Part shown: piece after piece, positions 39,213 through 47,329 of the stretch
Layout of the letters: the number at the start of each line of letters is the position of its first letter
Numbering within the stretch: the stretch's first letter is position 1
Assembly (NCBI GenBank): GCA_029253705.1
Contig: JAQWYY010000001.1
Span: 1 to 47,329, forward strand
Direction: 5' to 3'
DNA: 47,329 bases
Source: Luminiphilus sp.
Lineage (GTDB): Bacteria > Pseudomonadota > Gammaproteobacteria > Pseudomonadales > Halieaceae
Made by a program: the position numbers and the translations under genes
The notes under the pieces: model-generated
Told to the model about the DNA's origin: nothing
The model's input: the letters and a program-made list of their open reading frames with translations, nothing else
The model's database searches: none

Positions 39213-39698
39213 TCAACACAAAATTGACCCCTCGTGGGTGAGAAGCCACTTTTTTCTATGCAAGCCTCCGGCAAACCCAGTAAGGTCACCTCGGCTGCCA
39301 ACAATACGGTGGCAGGGCAGTATTAGCGATATCGGATTGCGGCCTACCGCGCTGCCAATAGCTCTAGGGCCCGTGGGGGGCTGCAGTCTTTGTGCGAGCT
39401 GGCCGTAACTTAACGTTTGACCAAAAGATATTTCCATTAATCGTTGCCAAACGCTTTGTTGATAGGCTGTGCCCGCCGGTGCTACTGGTACATCAAACAC
39501 GGTGAGTCGCCCCTCAAAGTAAGCCTGAAGTTGCCTCGCGCAGTCATCAATTACCGGACAGGAGTGGGTTGTTGTGCCTGTTGCTGGGGCCCCATCGAAA
39601 TGCCATCCGACACTTTCAATCGCGTGTGAGCTCCCCGTAATGATTAAAGGCCCGAGCGGAGTGTTAATTTGAGAGCGGTAAGCTCCGGGTTTGCTCAT
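39213..39698 (-). CDS. ogt: Methylated-DNA--protein-cysteine methyltransferase
   Basis: QSVWQRLMEISFGQTLSYGQLAQRLQPPTGPRAIGSAVGRNPISLILPCHRIVGSRGDLTGFAGGLHRKKWLL. Confidence 0.95.
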   Translation of the reverse strand: MSKPGAYRSQINTPLGPLIITGSSHAIESVGWHFDGAPATGTTTHSCPVIDDCARQLQAYFEGRLTVFDVPVAPAGTAYQQSVWQRLMEISFGQTLSYGQLAQRLQPPTGPRAIGSAVGRNPISLILPCHRIVGSRGDLTGFAGGLHRKKWLLTHEGSILC

Positions 39699-39701
39699 TG
39701 T

Positions 39702-41273
39702 TTAGTGATCTCCTGAGTCGCTGATGTCGCTAGCGTGTGCGGCAAATCCGGCTCCCGCTTGAGCGTAAAGATTAAATGCTGAAATGCCCAAGGAGCGCAG
39801 TTGCTCCGAATGCTCTTCATGTCGCACCACTGACGCGATATTACCCGAATACCCCATGGACCGAATGAGTTCAGCGACCATGATATTTTCAGAGTGATTT
39901 GTGAGCGCGAGCATAATAATTTCTACCTCTTTAAGGTTTATTCGCACCCAAAAATCTGGATCAGAGGCATCGGCGCAAATAACCCGGCGATGTTCCTGTT
40001 GGTGGCCAGTAACTTTGTCTGGAGAAGTTTCTACGCCCAACAACGTTTCACCCAAGCGAGGTGCTAGAGCTTCATAAGCGCCAGTGCCCACGCGACCCAT
40101 TCCCAGGATAACGGTATTGACGTGGTCAGTGCGTTCGTAGGTCTCCATTAACTGCATCGATCTATGGCTTAGTAAATGATCGCGATATTTTCTGTAAAAA
40201 CCGTGGGAGGCCTTGCTCATAGGTGCAGCCAGTAAAAAGCTAATAGCGAGGGCAATCGAGAGCGTAGAGCTCCACACGGGAGCGACCCACCCCAATCCTG
40301 CGGCGACTGAGATAACAATGAGTCCAAACTCACTGTGGCTAGACAATACGCTTGAGGCCAAAACGGCCGACCTTGGGGTGGTGTGCAGGCGCGTCATTAA
40401 GAAGAAGTAGAGCAAAGGCTTGGCTAACGAGATAAGGCCTAAGATGATCGCTATTCCAATCAGTAGTGCGGGGGGCCAGCCCCCAAGGCCAATAGATAAG
40501 AAAAAACCGACTAGAAACAGATCTTTGAGTTGAATAAGGTTTGCAGCGAGGGCTTTGGTTTTTTGTTCTCCTGCCAGCATTGCGCCAATTAGTAGAGCAC
40601 CAAGGTCGCCTTTTAATCCCACAAGTTCTGATACTTCGGCGGCTCCAATGGCCAGTGCTAATCCCAGCAGCGTCAGTAGTTCGCCGTAGCCACTTACCGA
40701 CAGGAGCTTGAGGATAACGGGTCTTGCCGGAATGATGATCAGTAACCCCAAAGCGTAAATACTGGGTACCTTGCCAGTGGTAACAGCCAGAAAACTCACG
40801 GCTACCAGGTCTTGAACAACTAATATACCGATGGCGAGAATTGCGTGATTAGATTGAAGTTCGCCACGCTCCTGCAGGGTTTGAATGACAAATACGGTAC
40901 TGGAGAAGGTAAGCGCGAAGGCAATGACGGCGGCGCCAGTCATTGATAAGTGCAGGGCTGGGAAGACTTGCGCGAGCCCAATGAGCAGCAACAGTAATAA
41001 GCCTTGCGAGACCGCCATGTGAACAAGTGTTGTGCCCCACACGTTGAGCTTTAAGAGGGCTCTGATGTCTAGCTTGAGTCCGATACTAAAAAGCAGCAGT
41101 GTGATGCCTAGGTCGGCCAGTTGCTCCAGCCAACTGCCTGGGGTTACACCGATTTCATGAAGCACAAAACCCGCAGTGAGGTAACCTATTAGCGCGGGAA
41201 GTCCCACTGCACGGCCAGCTAAGCCGCATAGTAGGGCGATTAAAATGATCAGTGGTTGTGAAAAATCAGCCAT
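39702..41273 (-). CDS. CPA2-family cation:proton antiporter (Kef/YbaL-like) with TrkA-N domain
   Basis: Multi-TM N-terminus and HVNTVILGMGRVGTGAYEAL Rossmann motif. Confidence 0.9.
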   Translation of the reverse strand: MADFSQPLIILIALLCGLAGRAVGLPALIGYLTAGFVLHEIGVTPGSWLEQLADLGITLLLFSIGLKLDIRALLKLNVWGTTLVHMAVSQGLLLLLLIGLAQVFPALHLSMTGAAVIAFALTFSSTVFVIQTLQERGELQSNHAILAIGILVVQDLVAVSFLAVTTGKVPSIYALGLLIIIPARPVILKLLSVSGYGELLTLLGLALAIGAAEVSELVGLKGDLGALLIGAMLAGEQKTKALAANLIQLKDLFLVGFFLSIGLGGWPPALLIGIAIILGLISLAKPLLYFFLMTRLHTTPRSAVLASSVLSSHSEFGLIVISVAAGLGWVAPVWSSTLSIALAISFLLAAPMSKASHGFYRKYRDHLLSHRSMQLMETYERTDHVNTVILGMGRVGTGAYEALAPRLGETLLGVETSPDKVTGHQQEHRRVICADASDPDFWVRINLKEVEIIMLALTNHSENIMVAELIRSMGYSGNIASVVRHEEHSEQLRSLGISAFNLYAQAGAGFAAHASDISDSGDH

Positions 41274-41291
41274 AACGAGCTGCGATAGGAT

Positions 41292-41678
41292 TCATCGGGA
41301 CGTTACCAGCGCAAACGCCGCAGTGGTAATGAGACAAACCTCCATGACCGCCATAACCCTGAGGATATCTGTTGTTGCAGTAATGCTACCAACCCCCGAC
41401 GATGCAACTATCAGCGTTAAAAATAGGCTCAGCCTTGCAGTGCCCATTAAGCCTATGCCCAACAGAAGTAAAATTACGCCTCGCCCTGCCTCCAAAAGAC
41501 TGGCTTCTGAGAGTGGTACCAGCCAAAGGTTCGCTACTGCTAGGCAACCGGCCAAAATTGCGAGGGCGGTTGCGCAGTGGCGTGATACTCGACCGAAACC
41601 CAAATCGATGCCGTACCCACGCTGGTCAGTGCGAGTTGGAGCTGAACCGTTACTTGTGGGTAATTTGGCCTTATTCAT
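41292..41678 (-). CDS. Small membrane protein, unknown function
   Basis: 128 aa ORF with several hydrophobic helices, co-directional with the antiporter gene; an opposite-strand ORF overlaps it. Confidence 0.55.
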   Translation of the reverse strand: MNKAKLPTSNGSAPTRTDQRGYGIDLGFGRVSRHCATALAILAGCLAVANLWLVPLSEASLLEAGRGVILLLLGIGLMGTARLSLFLTLIVASSGVGSITATTDILRVMAVMEVCLITTAAFALVTSR

Positions 41679-41739
41679 GGGCTATAGCTTAGACTGACTT
41701 GGGCTTAGAGTCAGTGATCAATATCAACTTGGAGTTTTG

Positions 41740-42567
41740 ATGGTCGACACCCCTCAAATTTTAGGCAATGTTTGCCTATCTGATACCGCGATACGTGAAA
41801 ACATCTCGGGTGTGGGCCTTAGCGGGCTGCGTATTGAGGTCGAAGAGGCGTTGGATTCCACTAATGCCGCGCTAAAACGCAGGGCGACATCTGAAAATAT
41901 TCATGGCTTGGCTCTCTTTGCGGAAACACAAACAGCGGGTCGAGGAAGGCTTGGTCGGCTCTGGGTCAGTCCCCCTAAAGGTAATATTTATATGTCCTTG
42001 GGTTGGTGCATAGGTCTGGAACCTTCTGAATTGGCAGGGCTTAGTCTTGCAGTGGGGTGCGCCATTGGCGAAGGGTTAGACCGTGAGTTTGGTCTAAACA
42101 TGCAACTTAAATGGCCCAACGACATGTACTTGGCGGGAAAAAAATGTGGGGGTGTCTTAATTGATCTTGTGCAGTCAGCGAACCAGGGTTGGATCGTCAT
42201 TGTGGGGGTGGGGCTCAACGTTGCGATGCCAAAATTAAGTGGCGACGAGATTGATCAGCCTTGGACTGACCTGAGCACCCATTCAGCGGAAAAGTTGGCA
42301 CGTCATGAGGTGGGGGGGCGAATTCTTGAGGCTCTGGTGCCATTGCTGTCGAGCTGGCAAGTCGGCTCTTTCGGCCAGTGGCGGGAATCGTGGTGTCGAA
42401 GAGATCTTATGGCAGGACGAGAAATTAGCATTCAGCAAGGAGGTCACGCGATTGCAGGGCGTGCTGAGGGTGTAGATTTTTCCGGTGCACTGCGGGTCGT
42501 AACCCATGAAGGACTAACCTTGGTGCAATCGGGAGAGGCGTCAATGTTGCGCGGTGAAACGTTATGA
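41740..42567 (+). CDS. birA: Biotin--[acetyl-CoA-carboxylase] ligase lacking the N-terminal HTH domain
   Basis: ALDSTNAALKRRA, TQTAGRGRLGRLWVSPPKGNIYMSL, LKWPNDMYLAGKKCGGVLID. Confidence 0.93.
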   Translation: MVDTPQILGNVCLSDTAIRENISGVGLSGLRIEVEEALDSTNAALKRRATSENIHGLALFAETQTAGRGRLGRLWVSPPKGNIYMSLGWCIGLEPSELAGLSLAVGCAIGEGLDREFGLNMQLKWPNDMYLAGKKCGGVLIDLVQSANQGWIVIVGVGLNVAMPKLSGDEIDQPWTDLSTHSAEKLARHEVGGRILEALVPLLSSWQVGSFGQWRESWCRRDLMAGREISIQQGGHAIAGRAEGVDFSGALRVVTHEGLTLVQSGEASMLRGETL

Positions 42568-43298
42568 GCAGGTTACTAATCGACGTGGGTAATAGCTCGG
42601 CTAAGTGGGCCGTATTCGATGGTTACAATTTAAACGCGCAGCGGCACAGTGGCAGTGTCTCGGAGTTCGCTGCAGTCTTGGACGCTGAGGTACACGACAA
42701 GACTTCCGTTTGGATTGCCAGTGTTAGGGGCGAACAGTTTGATCAGGCTCTGGTGTCTGAGCTGCAAGCCCTTGAGTTTACTGGGGTGCACATTTGCGGC
42801 ACAGCATTGCTTGAGGACGGGCTGCTAAACAGTTACGAAGAGCCTTCACGTATGGGTGCTGATCGTTGGTTTGCCATGCTTGGTGCTAGAGCGTGCCAGC
42901 CCGGTCCACTGCTCGTGATTGATGTAGGAAGTGCCGTCACCTGTGATTTGGTAGCAACCGACGGGCGTCACCTTGGGGGTTATATTTTCCCGGGGCCGGC
43001 CCTAATGGAAGCGGCGCTTCAGTTGAACACTCGCAAAGTGCGCTACACCGATAGCCTTGAATCCACTATTGTGCCAGGCCAAAGCACTGCCGAGTGTGTG
43101 GCTTCCGGCATCTCTGCTGCAGTATTGGGCGCCGTAAAGCAAGTTTGTGAGCAGTACCCAGACCACCACATTATTTTTACAGGTGGCGGGGCCGCCGGGT
43201 TAAAGGCGCTGGGTCTGGCCGGAGACTGGCGACCTGATCTGGTGCTCGAGGGACTATTAAGACGTGCCCTAGGCACAGATGTGGCTTTTACCACTTGA
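42564..43298 (+). CDS. coaX: Type III pantothenate kinase
   Basis: LLIDVGNSSAKWAVFDG, GADRWFAMLGAR, VIDVGSAVTCDLV, GGYIFPGPALM. Confidence 0.95.
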   Translation: MSRLLIDVGNSSAKWAVFDGYNLNAQRHSGSVSEFAAVLDAEVHDKTSVWIASVRGEQFDQALVSELQALEFTGVHICGTALLEDGLLNSYEEPSRMGADRWFAMLGARACQPGPLLVIDVGSAVTCDLVATDGRHLGGYIFPGPALMEAALQLNTRKVRYTDSLESTIVPGQSTAECVASGISAAVLGAVKQVCEQYPDHHIIFTGGGAAGLKALGLAGDWRPDLVLEGLLRRALGTDVAFTT

Positions 43299-43365
43299 CC
43301 CGAGGGGTTGCGATCAGCACAATCTGCGCGCCGGATCGGTAAAGCAGATTTGGAACACGCGTTAA

Positions 43366-43441
43366 GCTGGCGTAGCTCAGTAGGTAGAGCAGCTGATTTG
43401 TAATCAGCCGGTCGGGGGTTCGATTCCTCTCGCCAGCTCCA
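43366..43441 (+). tRNA. tRNA-Thr (anticodon TGT)
   Basis: 76-nt cloverleaf GCTGGCGTAGCTCAGTAGGTAGAGCAGCTGATTTGTAATCAG...GGTTCGATTCCTCTCGCCAGCTCCA; acceptor GCTGGCG/CGCCAGC, encoded CCA. Confidence 0.97.
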
Positions 43442-43794
43442 TTCTCTTTTTATACCCCTTTATACCCCCCGCAATCACCAGTTTTTGATCTGGCTGCGGG
43501 CTGCGTTTGGGCAGATCTAGCACACTTAGTCGCATATGCCCGCGTTGATTTTGGCACCTTCCTTGAGCGTTTCAATGAGCTGGCTTCAAGGAGGCGGTGG
43601 GAGGGCTGTTGCGATCAGTACGTTGCCTGAGTCCCACCCTTGCTTTCGAAGAATGTTTTTCGTCTGGCGCCCACTGTGCGAGCGCCTTTCTGACAAAACC
43701 CCTAGACACCTCGGCCCCGTGATGGGGCTGGGGTGGTTTTAGGCGAATAGATTTTAGTTGATCCACGTTTCAGGTTTTTCCCGTACTAAAAACG

Positions 43795-44250
43795 ATGAAT
43801 AAAAAGATGTTATTAAAAGTAGCTCTTGTGGTTTTGTGTCTGCCTATTGGGGTCAGCGCAGCCCCTTCAAATACATTTGCTCAGCTATTGCTGTTGTTGC
43901 AGTCACTTAAGTCACAGAAGACCTTGAGTAATGGGGGTGCAGTTACGCCGGCCCCAGCTATTATTTTCAGTGCAGGGCAATCTGCTGTTATCTCTGGTGA
44001 AACCCTGAACCTGACCTGGTCATCTACTAATGCGACTTCCTGTGAGGCCTTAGGTTCTTGGCGTGGGGATTTACAGACTTCTGGCGCCTCAGAGCAGCAG
44101 ACATATGGCATTGGGGAGCGCTCTTTTTCGATCACATGTACGGGTAGTGGCGGTACGACTGTATCGACCCCAGTTATTGTGCGCTTCGAGCTCAGCCCGG
44201 CTCAACGAGCGGCTCAAGCGGCGGTGTCTGCAGCTATGTCCACTTTTTGA
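43795..44250 (+). CDS. Secreted protein with an Ig-like bacterial domain, unknown function
   Basis: Signal peptide MNKKMLLKVALVVLCLPIGVSA; LNLTWSSTNATSCEALGSWRGDLQTSGASEQ repeat-domain signature. Confidence 0.65.
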   Translation: MNKKMLLKVALVVLCLPIGVSAAPSNTFAQLLLLLQSLKSQKTLSNGGAVTPAPAIIFSAGQSAVISGETLNLTWSSTNATSCEALGSWRGDLQTSGASEQQTYGIGERSFSITCTGSGGTTVSTPVIVRFELSPAQRAAQAAVSAAMSTF

Positions 44251-44265
44251 ATCTGGAGAAAGATA

Positions 44266-44778
44266 GTGAAGAAGCTATTGAGTGTTTTTGTTTTGTTTTA
44301 CTCGGCTCTCGCATTCAGTGCCGTCCCTGAACTTCCTTTCCCTACTGGGAGCTGCTCTGGAATCTTATCACTTGTAGATCCCGAGCTAAGTTCAAATAAT
44401 AGCCACACTTTTGATGGAGACGCCAACTTAACGTTAATTTTCGATTTTGACGCGGGCCAGGCCTACGGCGTGTTTCTCCTCTTTGATGATTTTGACGGAG
44501 ACAATGAACGCTTCGCGCAATGGTCAGTGGACCAAGACGCCTCTGGGGCGAGTTTTACTATGGAGCGGGACGAACTTATGCCTGCCTCATTTATAGCAAC
44601 GCTGTCCCTTGATTTCCCGATTGACGCCAGTACGCCCAACCTTGTGAACCTTCAGCCAACCGGCAATGTCTTTCAAGAGTATACGGTCAAGTTTCGCTTG
44701 CTCCCGACAGGGGGAGGCTCCGTGTATATCATCCAAGGCATTAACAATGCTGAGCATGGCTTTTGTGCGGCGCTTTGA
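44266..44778 (+). CDS. Secreted protein, unknown function
   Basis: Signal peptide MKKLLSVFVLFYSALAFSA; start 15 nt after the previous stop with GGAGAAAG RBS; beta-rich acidic sequence. Confidence 0.65.
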   Translation: MKKLLSVFVLFYSALAFSAVPELPFPTGSCSGILSLVDPELSSNNSHTFDGDANLTLIFDFDAGQAYGVFLLFDDFDGDNERFAQWSVDQDASGASFTMERDELMPASFIATLSLDFPIDASTPNLVNLQPTGNVFQEYTVKFRLLPTGGGSVYIIQGINNAEHGFCAAL

Positions 44779-45340
44779 TCGACGTTGGCTGTTACCTTCG
44801 AGCCTGTAAGGAATCATTTTCACCCCTTAGCCTTGGGCCCTCTGAAATTGAGTTGACCGAGGTCTTCTGCAACGGCCTGCCTCAACTTAATATAGTTTAG
44901 CTATAGCGCCCGACCTCCATTCAGCCAAGGGTTATGGTGCCGCCTGCACTCCTAAAAACGGGCATGCCACCTAACTGCCCGCCCGTTGGCAGAAATATTT
45001 CTCACAAAAGTAGAGGCCGACGCCTTATTTTACAAAAGCCTTTTTGGTTTTTGCAGGGATTAAGCACCTACGTCCCTTTGCCCCAAGGCACCCAATAATT
45101 GCCAAGAAAGTGCTGCCTATTGGCGGGTACTTTGAGTTTTCTTGTTTCTGTAGTTCATTTTTGAGCTATATGTCGCAATTTGCGACTTATAAACGAACCT
45201 ATTTTGCGATAAATTGTGTTGCGAGATTTAGGAAACTTGGCGAAACCAGTCAAAAGGCTGGCGGAGATTGCACATTTATTATCCATAGATCGCCACAAAA
45301 TAGGGACATGAAGTCGCTAACGAAATGAGAAGGGTCTGTT

Positions 45341-47329
45341 ATGCAAGACTTGCACCTCGAGCCAGGGATGGCTTTTAAACGATCAGCTAAAATTTCCAGA
45401 CGGCGAAATGGCCCAGCCCGTCACTGCCTTTTGCTAGTGGCTGTTTGCCTCTTTGCTGGCGGGTCCGAGGTTCAGGCGAGTCCACACAACGCCGTTGGTG
45501 GATTGCTGGGCGTGGTTGGTCAAGCGCGATCAGGGGCTGTCGATACCGGACCACAGAGCGAAGATGCGCCCGAGGCCTGCGCCACTGCCAGTGCTTGCTA
45601 CGTTAGCGATGTCGAGCCCGTTATTCAGCAAAGCTGCGCGGTGTGCCATCAGCAGGGGCTAGCGGCCGATCAGCAAGGTGCCCGTCTCCTATTTACTGAC
45701 GACCCTGCCACAAATCATGCCGCCCTTGAAGCCTTCGTAACCTCCGATGGTGTTGGTCCAGATTGGTTGTTGGGTAAGATTGTCGGCGACTTTGAGCATG
45801 GCGGTGGTCCAGTTTTGGCACAGGGTAGCAATAGCTATTGGACTTTTGCTGACTACCTCACCTTGCTAGTGGGTGCGAATACTGATGATGGTAGTGTTGA
45901 GGCAAGTGCAATTTGGGCTGGCACTGTTATGGAAAGTCGCGAGACAACATTGCGCCGAGCTGCCATTCTTTTGGCCGGAACAGTGCCCCCAAAAGGAGCG
46001 TTGAAGCGGGTCAAAGACTCTGATGAAGCTCTCAAGTGGGACCTAAAGAGGCTGATGAAAGGCGAGGGCTTCCACGATTTCCTCACTACCGGCGCCAACG
46101 ATAGGTTGTTAACGGAAGGGCTGAATAATGGCATCGACTTCCAGTTTGATAACCGGGGTCGTTTCCCCGATTTTATGCAGTTTGAGGGGAGCCTCCCCGA
46201 GGAACGTCCCGAAGAGTTCAATACTGAAGACTATCGGGACCGGCCTTTTCTGCATCAAGGCAATGCCAACCGAGAGTTTCGAAGTGCATTGATCCGCGAG
46301 CCCCTTGAGCTGATTGCTTACATCGTTGAAAACGACCGATCCTATAAAGAAGTCGTGACCGCAGACTACACCATGGTCAACCAATTCTCGGCCATGGCGT
46401 ATCGCGCAGATGTGACTTTCGATGAGCCCATGTATGACGATGATGGCTTCTACGATCGATCGCGCTTAAACACCTTCAAGCCTGCAAAAAATAGCGGACA
46501 CATTCCCTCTATCAATGACAACGTTGTCGACCAAGACGCAGGGATTTATTCGATCGCCGAGTACCACGATTGGCCCCATGCTGGGGTGTTGAGCACACCG
46601 GCCTGGCTTTCCCGGTACCCCTCTACCGACACGAATCGTAATCGTGCCCGAGCTCGGCGGACCTATTACCAGTTTCTGGGTGTGGATATTGAAAAGTTGG
46701 CGCCTAGAACCACCGACCCGGTGGCACTGGCCGACACTAACAACCCAACCATGAAAAACCCTGCCTGCACGGTTTGTCATGAACGCATGGACCCTGTGGC
46801 GGGTGCCTATCAAAGCTTTGGTGATGGCGGCAACTATCTCGATCAGTGGGGGGGGCTAGATTCGTTGTCGGACACGTACAAAAATCAGCAAAGACCCGAC
46901 GGCGACCTTTACGAATTAGAGCACGATAACGCGTCTCAGGGTCATTATGACTTTCATGAAGTCTCTCAAAGCTTCACGACAAGCACTGGAGGTAACTTTG
47001 CCATCAGTAACCCTGACCCTTGTATCGAGGACGAAGAAAATAGCTCGGAGGAAGAGTGGGTTGGATGGTGTAGCCGCCTTGGTGTTGCTGATATCGCTAT
47101 ATATGACGCTGATGGAGAGCAGGTCGTAAAGCTAAAAGCTTCTGAGTTTGAAGATTACCCAGGCTTTTCCGTGTCGACATATATAGATCGTGACTCTGGA
47201 GAGCAGCGCTCGCAAGGTGATCTGAATGGCAACGTTTATCAGCTTCACTTTGACGTTTGGATGGCTTTTGATTTCGATATCCCCGAGGGTGACTATGAAA
47301 TTGTAGTCACTTTGGCAACGCATGCGGAG
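45341..47329 (+). CDS. Large secreted diheme c-type cytochrome-like protein (DUF1592/DUF1588-like), 3' truncated by window end
   Basis: Translated by eye: open frame from ATG 45341 to the window end. N-terminal hydrophobic signal HCLLLVAVCLFAGGSEVQA; CxxCH motifs CAVCHQQG and CTVCHERMDPVAGAYQSFGDGG; EPLELIAYIVENDRSYKEVVTADYTMVN; HAGVLSTPAWLSRYPSTDTNRNRARARRTY. Absent from the ORF track, presumably because it has no stop inside the window. Confidence 0.8.
   Translation, partial: MQDLHLEPGMAFKRSAKISRRRNGPARHCLLLVAVCLFAGGSEVQASPHNAVGGLLGVVGQARSGAVDTGPQSEDAPEACATASACYVSDVEPVIQQSCAVCHQQGLAADQQGARLLFTDDPATNHAALEAFVTSDGVGPDWLLGKIVGDFEHGGGPVLAQGSNSYWTFADYLTLLVGANTDDGSVEASAIWAGTVMESRETTLRRAAILLAGTVPPKGALKRVKDSDEALKWDLKRLMKGEGFHDFLTTGANDRLLTEGLNNGIDFQFDNRGRFPDFMQFEGSLPEERPEEFNTEDYRDRPFLHQGNANREFRSALIREPLELIAYIVENDRSYKEVVTADYTMVNQFSAMAYRADVTFDEPMYDDDGFYDRSRLNTFKPAKNSGHIPSINDNVVDQDAGIYSIAEYHDWPHAGVLSTPAWLSRYPSTDTNRNRARARRTYYQFLGVDIEKLAPRTTDPVALADTNNPTMKNPACTVCHERMDPVAGAYQSFGDGGNYLDQWGGLDSLSDTYKNQQRPDGDLYELEHDNASQGHYDFHEVSQSFTTSTGGNFAISNPDPCIEDEENSSEEEWVGWCSRLGVADIAIYDADGEQVVKLKASEFEDYPGFSVSTYIDRDSGEQRSQGDLNGNVYQLHFDVWMAFDFDIPEGDYEIVVTLATHAE

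Noticed and set aside
41245-41697. 150-aa plus-strand ORF opposite the small membrane protein
   Set aside because: The minus-strand ORF has a more natural membrane-protein composition and is co-directional with the antiporter; not fully certain.
43442-43742. Integrase remnant or small gene just after the tRNA (including ORF 43536-43742)
   Set aside because: All frames were read; none shows tyrosine-recombinase R-H-R-Y motifs or a convincing start. Only the TATACCC repeats are suggestive.
45044-45328. 94-aa ORF upstream of the cytochrome gene
   Set aside because: No RBS or family signature; it covers the palindrome/repeat region, which looks regulatory.
45180-45340. Possible GEMM-type c-di-GMP riboswitch or decayed HTH gene before the cytochrome gene
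   Set aside because: Only one convincing stem (CCAGTC-AAAA-GGCTGG); the GEMM core spacing and second stem are not present, and the HTH-like reading is too short.
45853-46813. Three minus-strand ORFs (45853-46221, 46109-46384, 46466-46813) offered by the track
   Set aside because: They lie inside the unlisted plus-strand cytochrome-like ORF, overlap one another and show no recognisable motifs.
1-47329. CRISPR arrays, toxin-antitoxin pairs, restriction or anti-phage systems, transposases
   Set aside because: No regularly spaced repeats, no cas/transposase/RM motifs and no convincing toxin-antitoxin pair found on either strand.

Overview
The window is chromosomal DNA from a marine-type gammaproteobacterium, mostly housekeeping genes. 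From left to right it holds: (1) rlmB (5'-truncated)-rpsF-rpsR-DUF2232-rplI-dnaB; (2) a minus-strand pair convergent with dnaB, a DnaT-domain protein followed by a phage lambda P-like protein that looks like a helicase-loading pair; (3) radA and ettA; (4) a MarR regulator with a perfect palindrome on its start codon, plus a membrane protein; (5) a laminarin/beta-glucan utilisation locus (TonB-dependent receptor, two flavin-dependent halogenases, SapC, JmjC/cupin, GH3, SSS transporter, GH16); (6) glyA-nrdR-ribD-ribE-ribBA-ribH-nusB-thiL-pgpA, in which the RibBA-like protein appears to have lost active-site motifs in both domains; (7) dxs-xseB-ispA, a degenerate SGNH-like protein and a GGEEF diguanylate cyclase; (8) hslR, yrfG, cysQ, ydcH-like, ogt, a CPA2 antiporter, an HTH-less birA, coaX and tRNA-Thr(TGT). 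After the tRNA, conserved synteny stops and an accessory-looking stretch begins. It contains secreted proteins and a large diheme c-type cytochrome-like ORF that runs off the window end and is missing from the supplied ORF track. The best leads are the DnaT/lambda-P pair beside dnaB, the doubly degenerate RibBA, the halogenase/SapC/cupin cassette, and the tRNA-Thr junction with the unlisted cytochrome ORF. All family assignments are from reading motifs; no database search was run.
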